DNA of 64,000 nt from Aequorivita iocasae (lineage in GTDB: Bacteria; Bacteroidota; Bacteroidia; Flavobacteriales; Flavobacteriaceae): the NCBI RefSeq assembly GCF_016757735.1, contig NZ_CP068439.1, positions 2,046,001 through 2,110,000 on the forward strand, given 5' to 3'. Of the stretch, positions 1 to 9,916 are shown in pieces (positions within the stretch are counted from its first letter, which is position 1; each line of letters opens with the position of its first letter). Under the pieces are notes generated by a model, which did not search any database, was not told the origin of the DNA, and was given only the letters and a program-made list of their open reading frames with translations. The position numbers and the translations under genes were made by a program.

Positions 1-1577
1 TAAAATCGAGCGATCAAGTACCGGGCAACAACGGATGCGTTGACCTAGCGGAAGGCGATGTTATCACCTATACCTTTACAGTGACCAACGAGGGCAATGT
101 TTCCATAGACAATGTAGTTGTGGCCGATCCATTGGTAGGCCTTTCTGCAATCACTGGCCCAACGGGCGACACCGGTTCAGACGGTATCCTTGGACTTGAT
201 GAGATTTGGGAATACACGGCGACCTATACCGTAACGCAGTCAGATGTTGACGCTGGCCAGGTAACTAACCAAGCAGCAGTCAACGGCCTTGCAAGGAACC
301 CATCAAATACTCCGGTATCCGATGACTCACACCCAACCTCTACCACAGCGGATGGCGATACAGTTGTGGTTATCTGCCAGAGCGCGGACATCGCGATCGT
401 AAAATCGAGCGATCAAGTACCGGGCAACAACGGATGCGTTGACCTAGCGGAAGGCGATGTTATCACCTATACCTTTACAGTGACCAACGAGGGCAATGTT
501 TCCATAGACAATGTAGTTGTGGCCGATCCATTGGTAGGCCTTTCTGCAATCACTGGCCCAACGGGCGACACCGGTTCAGACGGTATCCTTGGACTTGATG
601 AGATTTGGGAATACACGGCGACCTATACCGTAACGCAGTCAGATGTTGACGCTGGCCAGGTAACTAACCAAGCAGCAGTCAACGGCCTTGCAAGGAACCC
701 ATCAAATACTCCGGTATCCGATGACTCACACCCAACCTCTACCACAGCGGATGGCGATACAGTTGTGGTTATCTGCCAGAGCGCGGACATCGCGATCGTA
801 AAATCGAGCGATCAAGTACCGGGCAACAACGGATGCGTTGACCTAGCGGAAGGCGATGTTATCACCTATACCTTTACAGTGACCAACGAGGGCAATGTTT
901 CCATAGACAATGTAGTTGTGGCCGATCCATTGGTAGGCCTTTCTGCAATCACTGGCCCAACGGGCGACACCGGTTCAGACGGTATCCTTGGACTTGATGA
1001 GATTTGGGAATACACGGCGACCTATACCGTAACGCAGTCAGATGTTGACGCTGGCCAGGTAACTAACCAAGCAGCAGTCAACGGCCTTGCAATGAACCCA
1101 TCAAATACTCCGGTATCCGATGACTCACACCCAACCTCTACCACAGCGGATGGCGATACAGTTGTGGTTATCTGCCAGAGCGCGGACATCGCGATCGTAA
1201 AATCGAGCGATCAAGTACCGGGCAACAACGGATGCGTTGACCTAGCGGAAGGCGATGTTATCACCTATACCTTTACAGTGACCAACGAGGGCAATGTTTC
1301 CATAGACAATGTAGTTGTGGCCGATCCATTGGTAGGCCTTTCTGCAATCACTGGCCCAACGGGCGACACCGGTTCAGACGGTATCCTTGGACTTGATGAG
1401 ATTTGGGAATACACGGCGACCTATACCGTAACGCAGTCAGATGTTGACGCTGGCCAGGTAACTAACCAAGCAGCAGTCAACGGCCTTGCAATGAACCCAT
1501 CAAATACTCCGGTATCCGATGACTCACACCCAACCTCTACCACAGCGGATGGCGATACAGTTGTGGTTATCTGCCAG
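1..1577 (+). repeat. 399-bp in-frame tandem repeats, about four copies
   Basis: The unit of 399 bp (133 codons) recurs with no length change: module starts are at 381, 780 and 1179, and the partial first copy runs off the left edge. The only difference noticed is one base: G at 295 and 694, T at 1093 and 1492, changing Arg to Met. More copies probably lie upstream. Confidence 0.95.
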
Positions 1578-4500
1578 AACCCAGTTATCGCGATCGTTAA
1601 GACGGGTGTGTTCAATGACGTTGACGGCAACCAGTGCGCCGATGCGGGCATCGATACTATAACCTATACGTTCACGGTTACCAATGAAGGAAACGTGAGC
1701 CTATCGGGCATAACAGTGACCGACCCATTGCTGCAGGCGCCGAACCCAATAGTGGACATCGTGTTCCAGGGTGGCGATACCGATGGCGACAATGAGCTTG
1801 ACGTGACCGAGACCTGGACCTACACGGCCACCTCGTATACCATCACACAGGATGATATCGATACGGGCAGCGTGACCAACCAGGCAACCGTGACGGGCAC
1901 TGCACCAGACCAGACCACGGTAGAGGATCTATCGGGAACAGATGTGACCAACGATAACGAGACCGTTATCGAGCTGTGCCAGAACCCAGTTATCGCAATC
2001 GTGAAAACTGGAATCTTCAATGATGAGAACCAAAATGATTGTGCAGATGTGGATGAGACTATCAGCTACACTTTCACAGTAACAAATGAAGGGAATGTGA
2101 GCTTGAGTAATGTAACCGTAACCGATCCATTGATTGCTACAATCACTGGCCCCACAGGTGACACTGATAGTGATGGCGAGCTTGACGTTACTGAAACTTG
2201 GGTATTTACTGGAACTTATGTAATAACACAAGACGATATTGATCTTGGATTAGTGAAAAACCAAGCTACAGCTGAGGGTACAGCACCTGATGCTACAGTG
2301 GTGAGCGACTTATCGGACGAGAGTAGTGTTCTTGAAGATGATCCAACAATTGTTGAACTGTGTCAAGATCCTGCTATTGCAATCGTGAAAACTGGAATCT
2401 TCAATGATGAGAACCAAAATGATTGTGCAGATGTGGATGAGACTATCAGCTACACTTTCACTGTTACCAATGAAGGAAACGTGAGTCTAAGTTCTGTTGA
2501 AGTGACTGATCCATTATTAGGAGGACCAATTGCAGGACCAGATAGTGGCGACACTGATGGTGATGGAGAGCTTGATGTTACTGAAACTTGGATTTACACA
2601 GGTAATTATTCAATAACGCAAGATGATATAGATGCGGGTCAGGTAGTTAACCAAGCTACAGCAAAAGGTAATGATCCAATGGGCAATCCTGTTTCTGATC
2701 TTTCAGATGAAAGTAGTGTTCTTGAAGATGATCCAACAATTGTTGAACTGTGTCAAAATCCTGCCATTGCAATAGTTAAAACTGGAATCTTCAATGATGA
2801 GAACCAGAATAACTGTGCAGATGTGGATGAAACTATTAGCTATACATTTACTGTTACCAATGAAGGTAATGTGAACCTAAGTAATGTAACTTTAACGGAT
2901 CCATTGATTGCTACAATCACTGGTCCAACAGGAGACACTGACGGAGACGGAGAACTTGATGTTACTGAAACTTGGGTATATACAGGAAATTATGCAATCA
3001 CACAGGTTGATATAGACGCTGGCGAAGTAATTAACCAAGCTACAGCGGAAGGTACTGCTACTGATGCTACTGTTGTAACGGACCTTTCTGATGAAAGTAG
3101 TGTGCTTGAGGACGATCCTACTATAATTGAACTATGCCAAAACCCAGTAATAGCTCTTATTAAAACTGGAGTTGTTGATGATACAAATGGAAATGGTTGT
3201 GCAGATGTAGGTGAGACTATTGAATATAGCTTCACAGTATTCAACCTTGGTAACGTTACATTATCAAATATAACCGTAACAGACCCATTGGTGAGTGTAA
3301 TAGGAGGACCAATAACATTGGCCCCAGGTATTACTGACGGAACATCTTTTACAGCTTCTTATACAATTACACAAGCTGACATAGATGCTGGATTTGTTGA
3401 AAACCAAGCTACAGCAACAGGTACTGATCCTTCTGGAAATTCCGTAAGTGATCTATCTGATGATAATAGTGAGGTTGAAAATGATCCAACTATTACTGAA
3501 CTTTGCCAGAACCCTGCAATAGCATTGATAAAAGTGGGAGTTCCAAATGATGAAAATGGTGATGGCTGCGCAGATCTTGGTGAAACTATTCTCTACACCT
3601 TCAGTGTTAAGAATACAGGAAATGTTGCATTGACCAACATAATAATAACAGATCCATTAGTGACTGTTGTTGGTGGACCGATTGATTTGATCGCAGGAGA
3701 AGAGGATACAACAACCTTTACCGCTGTATATACAATCACTCAAGCTGATGTTGATGCAGGCCTTGTGGAAAACCAAGCTACTGCAGAAGGTATTGCTCCT
3801 AACGGGGATGTGGTAACAGATCTGTCTGACAATAATAGTTATACAGAAGATGACCCAACCATAGTAGATGTTTGTAACGTAGTTTCAAACCCTTCGATTT
3901 CACTTGAAAAAACAGGTGTGTTCAACGATGAGGATGGAAATGGTTCGGCAAATGTTGGAGAAACAATATCATATACATTTACCGTAACCAATACTGGAGA
4001 TGTGACTTTGTACAATATTGTTATTACGGATCCATTACCCGGTATTGAAATCTTCGGAGGACCAATTGCAGAATTGGAGCCAGGTGAGGTAGACAGTACT
4101 ACATTTACAGCAACCTATACTATCAACGATCAAGATATAGGAAATGGTGAAGTAGTGAACCAAGCTACCGTAACTGGAGAAGATAGTGAAGGAACTATCG
4201 TTGAAGATGAGTCTGATGATCCAACAGATTTAACCAATACCGATAATAACGGTGATGGTGAACCTGATGATCCAACAGTTGTAACACTTCCTTTCGTATT
4301 GGATACAACCTTTGAAATATTCAACGGTATTACACCGAACGGAGATGGACTTAACGATTATTTCCAAATAGTTGGAATTGAGAACTGGCCAAATAATAAC
4401 GTGAAGATATTCAACCGATGGGGCGTACTCGTCTTTGAAACTAACGGTTACGGCGGCTCAGATGGTAAACAGAATGTTTTCAGGGGTATTTCTGAAGGAC

Positions 4501-4619
4501 GTGTAACTGTTCAACAGAACGAAGAACTGCCAACAGGAACATACTTCTATATTCTTACCTTCCCGGCAGATAATCCAGGCAAGGCAGATTATACAGGTTA
4601 CTTATATATTAACAGATAG
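1..4619 (+). CDS. DUF11-repeat surface protein with type B T9SS sorting domain (5' partial)
   Basis: The frame is open to the window edge (first full codon at 3), so the true start and signal peptide lie upstream. What is visible is about eleven DUF11-like modules of roughly 110-135 residues. The first four are near-identical copies of a 399-bp unit; the next seven are diverged and begin with [10 protein letters not shown]-like motifs. The last about 100 residues form a gliding-motility-associated C-terminal domain (CHU_C, type B), marked by [21 protein letters not shown] and GTYFYIL. Such domains direct proteins through the type IX secretion system to the cell surface; the repeats form adhesin-like stalks. 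A PorP/SprF gene follows 55 bp downstream, the usual partner of type B cargo. Codon use changes sharply near 1985: the upstream part is GC-rich, the downstream part AT-rich. Ligand unknown. Confidence 0.9.
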   Translation, partial: KSSDQVPGNNGCVDLAEGDVITYTFTVTNEGNVSIDNVVVADPLVGLSAITGPTGDTGSDGILGLDEIWEYTATYTVTQSDVDAGQVTNQAAVNGLARNPSNTPVSDDSHPTSTTADGDTVVVICQSADIAIVKSSDQVPGNNGCVDLAEGDVITYTFTVTNEGNVSIDNVVVADPLVGLSAITGPTGDTGSDGILGLDEIWEYTATYTVTQSDVDAGQVTNQAAVNGLARNPSNTPVSDDSHPTSTTADGDTVVVICQSADIAIVKSSDQVPGNNGCVDLAEGDVITYTFTVTNEGNVSIDNVVVADPLVGLSAITGPTGDTGSDGILGLDEIWEYTATYTVTQSDVDAGQVTNQAAVNGLAMNPSNTPVSDDSHPTSTTADGDTVVVICQSADIAIVKSSDQVPGNNGCVDLAEGDVITYTFTVTNEGNVSIDNVVVADPLVGLSAITGPTGDTGSDGILGLDEIWEYTATYTVTQSDVDAGQVTNQAAVNGLAMNPSNTPVSDDSHPTSTTADGDTVVVICQNPVIAIVKTGVFNDVDGNQCADAGIDTITYTFTVTNEGNVSLSGITVTDPLLQAPNPIVDIVFQGGDTDGDNELDVTETWTYTATSYTITQDDIDTGSVTNQATVTGTAPDQTTVEDLSGTDVTNDNETVIELCQNPVIAIVKTGIFNDENQNDCADVDETISYTFTVTNEGNVSLSNVTVTDPLIATITGPTGDTDSDGELDVTETWVFTGTYVITQDDIDLGLVKNQATAEGTAPDATVVSDLSDESSVLEDDPTIVELCQDPAIAIVKTGIFNDENQNDCADVDETISYTFTVTNEGNVSLSSVEVTDPLLGGPIAGPDSGDTDGDGELDVTETWIYTGNYSITQDDIDAGQVVNQATAKGNDPMGNPVSDLSDESSVLEDDPTIVELCQNPAIAIVKTGIFNDENQNNCADVDETISYTFTVTNEGNVNLSNVTLTDPLIATITGPTGDTDGDGELDVTETWVYTGNYAITQVDIDAGEVINQATAEGTATDATVVTDLSDESSVLEDDPTIIELCQNPVIALIKTGVVDDTNGNGCADVGETIEYSFTVFNLGNVTLSNITVTDPLVSVIGGPITLAPGITDGTSFTASYTITQADIDAGFVENQATATGTDPSGNSVSDLSDDNSEVENDPTITELCQNPAIALIKVGVPNDENGDGCADLGETILYTFSVKNTGNVALTNIIITDPLVTVVGGPIDLIAGEEDTTTFTAVYTITQADVDAGLVENQATAEGIAPNGDVVTDLSDNNSYTEDDPTIVDVCNVVSNPSISLEKTGVFNDEDGNGSANVGETISYTFTVTNTGDVTLYNIVITDPLPGIEIFGGPIAELEPGEVDSTTFTATYTINDQDIGNGEVVNQATVTGEDSEGTIVEDESDDPTDLTNTDNNGDGEPDDPTVVTLPFVLDTTFEIFNGITPNGDGLNDYFQIVGIENWPNNNVKIFNRWGVLVFETNGYGGSDGKQNVFRGISEGRVTVQQNEELPTGTYFYILTFPADNPGKADYTGYLYINR

Positions 4620-4633
4620 AAAATCAAAAAAAT

Positions 4634-4659
4634 TCCTGGGAGGAAATTCCCTCCCAGGA
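4634..4659. terminator. Hairpin between adhesin and sprF-like gene
   Basis: A perfect 9-bp stem, CCTGGGAGG (4635-4643) with CCTCCCAGG (4650-4658), has a 6-nt loop and an extra T-A pair outside. There is no T-run after it on the plus strand, but an A-run precedes it, so it would look like a terminator only on the minus strand. It may act as a partial terminator or mRNA end-stabiliser inside the adhesin-sprF operon. Confidence 0.45.
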
Positions 4660-4674
4660 TTAAAATACATAACT

Positions 4675-5616
4675 ATGAAACACAGTTATCTAACGCTACT
4701 AATTTTGATTTTACTTGGCACGTTTTCAAGTAAAGCGCAGCAGGATCCACAGTACACGCAATATATGTACAATACGCAGGTGGTAAACCCTGCATATGCC
4801 GGAAATCGTGAAGCCTTAAGTATTGGTCTGCTATACCGAACCCAATGGGTAAATTTTGGTGATGGAGCCCCTAATACGGGTACCTTCACAGTAAATTCAC
4901 CAATTGCAAGCAATATGGGGCTAGGCCTATCTATAGTAAATGATAGAATTGGACCGGCAGTCGAAACAAACTTTAATATAGACTATTCTTATAGCATTAA
5001 TACTTCAGAAACGGGCAAAGTTTCATTCGGTCTTAAAGCAGGACTCGATATCTTGGATGTAGATTTTAATAAATTGAACATCTTGGATGATAACGACCCC
5101 TATTTTGAAGAAAATAATGTAGACAATAAACTGCAACCGCAAATAGGTGCAGGTATTTATTATAATACCGAAAAGTTTTATGCAGGTCTTTCTGTTCCAA
5201 ACTTTTTAACCACCAAACATTTTGACACGGGCAGTATAGAAAATACGCAAATTGAAACAACCGCTGCAGAACGTATGCACTATTTCCTTATTGCGGGTTA
5301 TGTGTTTGACCTTAGCGATAATCTAAAGTTTAAGCCCGCAACCCTTTTTAAAATGGTAAGTGGTTCTCCTTTACAGGCAGATGTGTCGGCAAACTTTTTA
5401 TTATATGACAAAGTTACCCTCGGAGCAGCATACAGATGGAGTGCTGCAATGAGCGGACTAGTTGGCTTTCAAGCTACAGACAATATTTTCATAGGCTTTG
5501 CTTATGATTACCAAACAACAGATATTGAAGCTTACAGCGATGGTTCTTATGAAGTTATGCTTCGCTTTGAATTGTTTAACAGACCAGAACGAGTGCTAAC
5601 ACCAAGATTCTTCTAA
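4675..5616 (+). CDS. PorP/SprF family type IX secretion membrane protein
   Basis: This 313-residue protein has an N-terminal signal peptide ending near residue 21 (SSKAQQ). The first mature motif, DPQYTQYMYNTQVVNPAYAGNR, split as DPQYTQYM and NPAYAG, is the hallmark of the PorP/SprF family. The rest is beta-rich, with alternating strands typical of an outer-membrane barrel. Members of this family are needed for export or surface attachment of type B T9SS cargo, and the gene normally sits directly after its cargo gene, as here. The start follows a 55-bp gap containing a hairpin. The PorE-like gene follows after 12 bp, so the three probably share a transcript. Confidence 0.92.
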   Translation: MKHSYLTLLILILLGTFSSKAQQDPQYTQYMYNTQVVNPAYAGNREALSIGLLYRTQWVNFGDGAPNTGTFTVNSPIASNMGLGLSIVNDRIGPAVETNFNIDYSYSINTSETGKVSFGLKAGLDILDVDFNKLNILDDNDPYFEENNVDNKLQPQIGAGIYYNTEKFYAGLSVPNFLTTKHFDTGSIENTQIETTAAERMHYFLIAGYVFDLSDNLKFKPATLFKMVSGSPLQADVSANFLLYDKVTLGAAYRWSAAMSGLVGFQATDNIFIGFAYDYQTTDIEAYSDGSYEVMLRFELFNRPERVLTPRFF

Positions 5617-5628
5617 AAAATAAAGACT

Positions 5629-7572
5629 ATGAATACAATAGTACGTAACATATTTATAATCGCAATGGTGGTCTTTACCACCAGTAATGCCTTTTCACAA
5701 AAAAAGGATATTAAAAAAGCAAACAAAGAGTTTGATAAGTTTGCCTACATAGATGCCCGCGAAATATATTTAAAGGTAGTTGAAGACGGATATGAATCTG
5801 CTGAAATATTTAAGAACCTGGGTGACACATATTATTTTAACAGTGATTACACAAATGCTGCAAAGTGGTATGATAAACTTGTAAACCAATTTCCAGATCA
5901 AACCGAAGCAGAGTATTATTACCGGGCGGCACAATCTTTAAAAAGCTTAGGAAAATATGCTGAATCTGATGCACTTTTAAAAGATTACATTGCCAAAGGA
6001 GGCAGTGGACTAGTAATAAAAACCTATGAGGACGATCCTAATTATTTGAAAAGCACTGTTTTTAAAGAAAGGGATTTTGTTATTGATAAAGTTTCAGTCA
6101 ATTCATCAAATTCAGATTTTGGCGCAACGTTTTACGGAAAGGATAAAATAGTATTTACTTCAGCAGGAAACTCAACCGGTGCCAAAATAAATGAATGGAA
6201 CCAAGAACCATATTTAGATCTTTTTATAGCTGATAGAGCACCTAAAGGTGAATTGAGCAATCCTATGAAGTTAGGAGGTGATATAAATACCGCCTACAAT
6301 GAATCTACAGCTACTTTCTCTAAAGATGGAAAAACCATTTATTTCACCAGAAATACTTATTTGGAAGGAAAAAAGGGTCTTGATAAATCTAATAAGAAGT
6401 TTAAGACCTTGAGATTGTCGCTTTATAAAGCCACAAAAACCGGAGATCATAATTGGACAAATATTGTTGAGCTTCCTTTTAACAGTAAAGAATATTCTGT
6501 GGCACACCCCGCATTAAGCCCAGATGGAAAAAAATTGTATTTTTCTTCCGATATGCCAGGTACATCTGGTATGTCTGACCTTTGGTATGTTGATATCTTG
6601 GGCAACGATAAGTACGGACCCCCCGTAAACTTAGGACCTGAAATAAATACAGAAGCTAGAGAGTCTTTTCCTTTTATAAGTGATGCTAATAATCTTTACT
6701 TTTCCAGCGATGGTCGCTCAGGCCTTGGAGGTTATGATATATTTGTAACTCCACTTGATAATGAAGGAAAACCTGGAAAAATAACAAATTTAGGTGCTCC
6801 CACAAATAGTGCCCAAGATGATTTCGGCTTTATCATTAACGAAGACGATCGCATAGGTTACGTAGCCTCAAATAGAGGGGGAGATAGGGGTAGTATTGAT
6901 GACGATATTTATTTGGTAAAAGAAATTTGTTCAATTACCATACAAGGTAAAGTTTTTGACAAAGAAACGAAAGACCCGTTGCCTGGAACACAAGTGAGCT
7001 TACTTGATGAAAACAATCAATTGGTAAGTCAAACCACAGCTAAAAATGACGGAACCTATAGTTTTGTTGGTGATTGTGGAACACAGTATACAGTAAGGGG
7101 AGTAAAAGAAGGATACAACCCTTATGAAAAAATGATTGAAACTCCAATGCTCTCCGGTACTGTGGATGTACTCCTTCCACTGGAAAGAATTGGCCCATGC
7201 CCTCCCAATGATTTAGGCTGTAAATTGAACTTACAACCAATCTATTTCGATTTTGATAAATCAAACATCCGTCGCGATGCTGAAATAGAACTGGCTAAAA
7301 TTCTAGCGGCCATGAGAGAATACCCAGAGTTAATTATTCATATTGAATCGCACACAGATTCACGTGGTAATGACAGTTACAATATGGCTCTTTCAGAGCG
7401 TCGCGCACAATCTACACTTAAGTGGTTAGTAGGTAAAGGCATTGACGCCAGTAGACTTACTGCCAAAGGATATGGAGAATCACAACTAGTTAACAATTGT
7501 ACAAATGGAGTGCCCTGTACTGCCGAAGAACATCAGCTTAATAGACGCTCCATGTTCATAATAAAGAATTAG
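5629..7572 (+). CDS. PorE-like OmpA family protein (TPR, beta-propeller, CRD, OmpA)
   Basis: A 647-residue exported protein with a signal peptide (about 1-23). In order it shows TPR-like helices (about 25-130), PD40-type beta-propeller repeats with LSPDGKKLYFSSD motifs (about 150-430), a carboxypeptidase-regulatory-like fold (from about 434), and a C-terminal OmpA peptidoglycan-binding domain (from about 535: YFDFDKSNIR, HTDSRG, LSERRA). This is the domain order described for PorE of Porphyromonas gingivalis, which anchors the type IX machinery to peptidoglycan. Here it more likely serves the adjacent cargo/SprF pair. It ends the operon at a strong terminator. Identity as PorE itself rather than a paralogue is not provable here. 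Confidence 0.88.
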   Translation: MNTIVRNIFIIAMVVFTTSNAFSQKKDIKKANKEFDKFAYIDAREIYLKVVEDGYESAEIFKNLGDTYYFNSDYTNAAKWYDKLVNQFPDQTEAEYYYRAAQSLKSLGKYAESDALLKDYIAKGGSGLVIKTYEDDPNYLKSTVFKERDFVIDKVSVNSSNSDFGATFYGKDKIVFTSAGNSTGAKINEWNQEPYLDLFIADRAPKGELSNPMKLGGDINTAYNESTATFSKDGKTIYFTRNTYLEGKKGLDKSNKKFKTLRLSLYKATKTGDHNWTNIVELPFNSKEYSVAHPALSPDGKKLYFSSDMPGTSGMSDLWYVDILGNDKYGPPVNLGPEINTEARESFPFISDANNLYFSSDGRSGLGGYDIFVTPLDNEGKPGKITNLGAPTNSAQDDFGFIINEDDRIGYVASNRGGDRGSIDDDIYLVKEICSITIQGKVFDKETKDPLPGTQVSLLDENNQLVSQTTAKNDGTYSFVGDCGTQYTVRGVKEGYNPYEKMIETPMLSGTVDVLLPLERIGPCPPNDLGCKLNLQPIYFDFDKSNIRRDAEIELAKILAAMREYPELIIHIESHTDSRGNDSYNMALSERRAQSTLKWLVGKGIDASRLTAKGYGESQLVNNCTNGVPCTAEEHQLNRRSMFIIKN

Positions 7573-7594
7573 ATTAACCAAATTAAATAATAAG

Positions 7595-7630
7595 AAGCGT
7601 TCAATACTTGCTATTGGGCGCTTTTTGCTT
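7595..7630 (+). terminator. Rho-independent terminator after PorE-like gene
   Basis: A 12-bp stem with two G.U pairs (7595-7606 with 7612-7623), loop CTTGC, followed by TTTTTGCTTTT. Confidence 0.85.
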
Positions 7631-7651
7631 TTAAAACGTTTTCCCTTTTCG

Positions 7652-7659
7652 TACTTTTG
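7652..7659 (+). promoter_or_regulatory. Bacteroidetes -7 element (TACTTTTG) before idi
   Basis: TACTTTTG matches the TAnnTTTG consensus and lies 17 bp before the idi start, just after the preceding terminator. A TTTG at 7624-7627 is slightly too far away to be a clean -33 box. Confidence 0.55.
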
Positions 7660-7676
7660 AACCCAAAGGGCTATTA

Positions 7677-8195
7677 ATGGAAGAAGAAAAGGTAATCCTC
7701 GTTAATGAAAAGGATGAGAAAATTGGGTTAATGCTCAAACAGGAAGCCCATGCAAAAGGGGTTCTACACCGGGCATTTTCAGTTTTTATTTTTAATTCAA
7801 AAAAGGAACTGATGTTACAACAACGTGCCGTTCATAAATATCATTCTCCAGGGCTTTGGACCAACACTTGCTGCAGCCATCAGCGAGATGGCGAATCTTC
7901 GCTGGATGCTGGAAAAAGAAGACTTTATGAAGAAATGGGTTTTGTCACAGGTTTAAAAGAAACAACTTCCTTCATTTATAAAGCACCTTTTGACAATGGT
8001 CTCACAGAGCACGAACTGGACCATATTCTTGTGGGAAGCTTTGATGGAACTCCCGATATCAATCCAGACGAAGTAGCAGCGTGGAAATGGATTGGCTTGG
8101 AAGAAGTAAAAAAAGATATTCAAGTCAACCCAGAAATTTATACTGCATGGTTTAAAATTATTTTTGATAAATTTTACCAACACTTACTTATATGA
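7677..8195 (+). CDS. idi: Isopentenyl-diphosphate delta-isomerase, type I
   Basis: This Nudix-fold enzyme interconverts isopentenyl and dimethylallyl diphosphate in isoprenoid synthesis. The 172-residue length fits the family. Diagnostic motifs are visible: WTNTCCSH near residues 61-68, holding the catalytic Cys, and EHELDH near 111-116, holding the catalytic Glu and metal ligands. The Nudix-like helix GKRRLYEEMGF lies between them. The stop overlaps the next start by 4 nt (ATGA), so it is translationally coupled to the QueD-like gene. Cytoplasmic. Confidence 0.96.
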   Translation: MEEEKVILVNEKDEKIGLMLKQEAHAKGVLHRAFSVFIFNSKKELMLQQRAVHKYHSPGLWTNTCCSHQRDGESSLDAGKRRLYEEMGFVTGLKETTSFIYKAPFDNGLTEHELDHILVGSFDGTPDINPDEVAAWKWIGLEEVKKDIQVNPEIYTAWFKIIFDKFYQHLLI

Positions 8196-8605
8196 GCCTT
8201 ACCGTCTATAGAAAAGCACATTTTAACGCCGCCCACAGACTTTTCAGAAAAGAATGGGACGATGCTAAAAACCTTGAAGTGTTTGGGAAATGTAGTAATC
8301 CCCATTATCACGGTCATAATTATGAGTTGGAAGTTGGAATTTCTGGGGAAATTGACCCAAAGACAGGCTTTTTGATTGATCTTAAAATTTTAAGTAATAT
8401 TATTAAAGAAGAAGTTGAAGATTCCTTTGATCACAAAAATTTAAACATAGAAGTCCCCGAATTTAAAGATCTTAATCCCACCGTAGAAAATATAGCTGTT
8501 GTGATCTGGAACAAAATCAGGATGCGAATTGATTCAAAATATGGTATTTCAGTGAAACTCTATGAAACGCCACGTAACTTTGTTTTCTATAACGGTAATC
8601 AATGA
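8192..8605 (+). CDS. 6-pyruvoyl-tetrahydropterin synthase / QueD family protein
   Basis: A 137-residue T-fold enzyme. Likely zinc ligands are H15 (HFNAAH) and H40 and H42 (HYHGHNY), with a nearby catalytic Cys, C34 (GKCSN). The DHKNLN and E-T-P-R motifs near the C-terminus bind the pterin. The family makes either 6-pyruvoyl-tetrahydropterin or 6-carboxytetrahydropterin (queuosine pathway). The extra residues between the Cys and the HGHNY box resemble PTPS-like members, so the exact substrate is left open. It overlaps both neighbours by 4 nt, giving an idi-queD/ptpS-manA operon. Confidence 0.92.
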   Translation: MSLTVYRKAHFNAAHRLFRKEWDDAKNLEVFGKCSNPHYHGHNYELEVGISGEIDPKTGFLIDLKILSNIIKEEVEDSFDHKNLNIEVPEFKDLNPTVENIAVVIWNKIRMRIDSKYGISVKLYETPRNFVFYNGNQ

Positions 8606-9579
8606 TTACATTACCTCCATTATATCCTTTAAAATTCTCCCCTATACTGAAAGAAAAAGTGTGGGGAGGAAATAAATTACAAAAGCTATTCCACAAAACT
8701 GCCAAAGGATATGTGGGAGAAAGTTGGGAGATTTCAGGGGTGGAAGATAGTATTTCTGAAATTGCAAATGGCCCCTTAAAAGGACATACGCTCAATTGGA
8801 TATTGAAAAATTATAAAGAAAAACTGGTTGGAGAAAAAGTCTATCAAGAATTTGGGAATCAATTTCCATTACTATTCAAGTTTATTGATGCTCGTGAAGA
8901 TCTTTCCGTTCAAGTTCATCCTGACGATTTTTTAGCTAAAGAAAGGCATAATTCCTTCGGAAAAACTGAAATGTGGTATATCTTGAATGTGGAAAACGAC
9001 AGCAAGCTTATAGTGGGATTCAATAAAGAGATTAACCAAAAGCAGTATGTTCATTATCTCTCTGAAGGCAAAATTACCGAAATCTTGAATACCATACCAA
9101 TAAATAAAGATGACGCTTTTGTTTTAAAGCCTGGAACCGTTCATGCCATAGGAGCAGGAGTGCTTTTGGCTGAAATTCAACAAACTTCAGATATCACCTA
9201 TCGTATTTATGATTGGGATAGGCCCGATACTAATGGCCAAATGCGTGCATTGCATACTGATTTAGCTTTAGGGGCAATTAAGTTTAACCAATCAAACTCC
9301 AAAATTGCTTATTCCCCAGTAAAAAATTTACCCAGTCTTATCAGTACAACAGATTTTTTTACCGTAAACAAACTCGTGCTTTCTAAAAATTACATCCGAA
9401 ACCTAAAAGATATCCCTTCTTTTACCGTATATATGTGCATAGAAGGAAACGCAGTACTGAAATCTGACGATTTTTTAGAAGAAATTAAAATGGGAGAAAC
9501 TATCCTGATTCCTGCACAATTGCCAGAGCTCAAATTCAGTACCAATTCAGCATCATTTTTAGAAGTGTACATTCCTTAA
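8602..9579 (+). CDS. manA: Class I mannose-6-phosphate isomerase
   Basis: A cupin zinc enzyme that interconverts fructose-6-phosphate and mannose-6-phosphate to feed mannose and GDP-sugar synthesis. Zinc-site motifs are present: QVHPDD near residue 101, KTEMWYIL near 118, and GTVHAIGAGVLLAEIQQTSD near 175, split as GTVHAIGAG and LLAEIQQTSD. The 325-residue length is that of short bacterial ManA. It overlaps the preceding gene by 4 nt. A small C-terminal cupin segment is intact. Confidence 0.95.
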   Translation: MITLPPLYPLKFSPILKEKVWGGNKLQKLFHKTAKGYVGESWEISGVEDSISEIANGPLKGHTLNWILKNYKEKLVGEKVYQEFGNQFPLLFKFIDAREDLSVQVHPDDFLAKERHNSFGKTEMWYILNVENDSKLIVGFNKEINQKQYVHYLSEGKITEILNTIPINKDDAFVLKPGTVHAIGAGVLLAEIQQTSDITYRIYDWDRPDTNGQMRALHTDLALGAIKFNQSNSKIAYSPVKNLPSLISTTDFFTVNKLVLSKNYIRNLKDIPSFTVYMCIEGNAVLKSDDFLEEIKMGETILIPAQLPELKFSTNSASFLEVYIP

Positions 9580-9586
9580 TTGTTCG

Positions 9587-9594
9587 TACCTTTG
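9587..9594 (+). promoter_or_regulatory. Bacteroidetes -7 element (TACCTTTG)
   Basis: TACCTTTG lies 7 bp after the manA stop and about 56 bp before the next gene. The predicted leader includes a short CCGC-CTTA-GCGG hairpin (9631-9642) directly before the start codon. Confidence 0.6.
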
Positions 9595-9649
9595 CCGAAA
9601 TTATAAAAATTCACAATTAATTAAAAAATACCGCCTTAGCGGGAAAATT

Positions 9650-9916
9650 ATGGCAAACGTAAGAGATTTAAAAAAAGACATTAACTATGTCTTGGGTGAT
9701 ATTATTGAAGCAGTTTACATTTGGGAGCTAACCAATCCAGATAAAGACAACAAAAAGGCTGAAGCAATTATTGATGAAGCAATTGTAACTTTTGATGAGC
9801 TAATTACAAAAGTAAACCAAAAGGATGTGGAAGATAAAAAGAAACATTTTAAAGCAGTAAATACTGAACTTGAGGAACGTGGCAGAAAGCTTATAGATAA
9901 GATAAACGCATTATAG
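9650..9916 (+). CDS. Small conserved helical protein of unknown function
   Basis: An 88-residue soluble protein, strongly charged and predicted almost wholly helical (starting MANVRDLKKDINYVLGD). There is no signal peptide or membrane segment. It has its own promoter-like element and a leader with a small hairpin ending seven bases before the ATG, which could modulate translation. It resembles small flavobacterial conserved proteins I cannot name. Its end overlaps the convergent lipoprotein gene by 6 nt. Confidence 0.8.
   Translation: MANVRDLKKDINYVLGDIIEAVYIWELTNPDKDNKKAEAIIDEAIVTFDELITKVNQKDVEDKKKHFKAVNTELEERGRKLIDKINAL

Noticed and set aside
1421-4324. Minus-strand frames across the adhesin repeats
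   Set aside because: Low-complexity Ser/Thr/Val translations opposite a real repeat protein.
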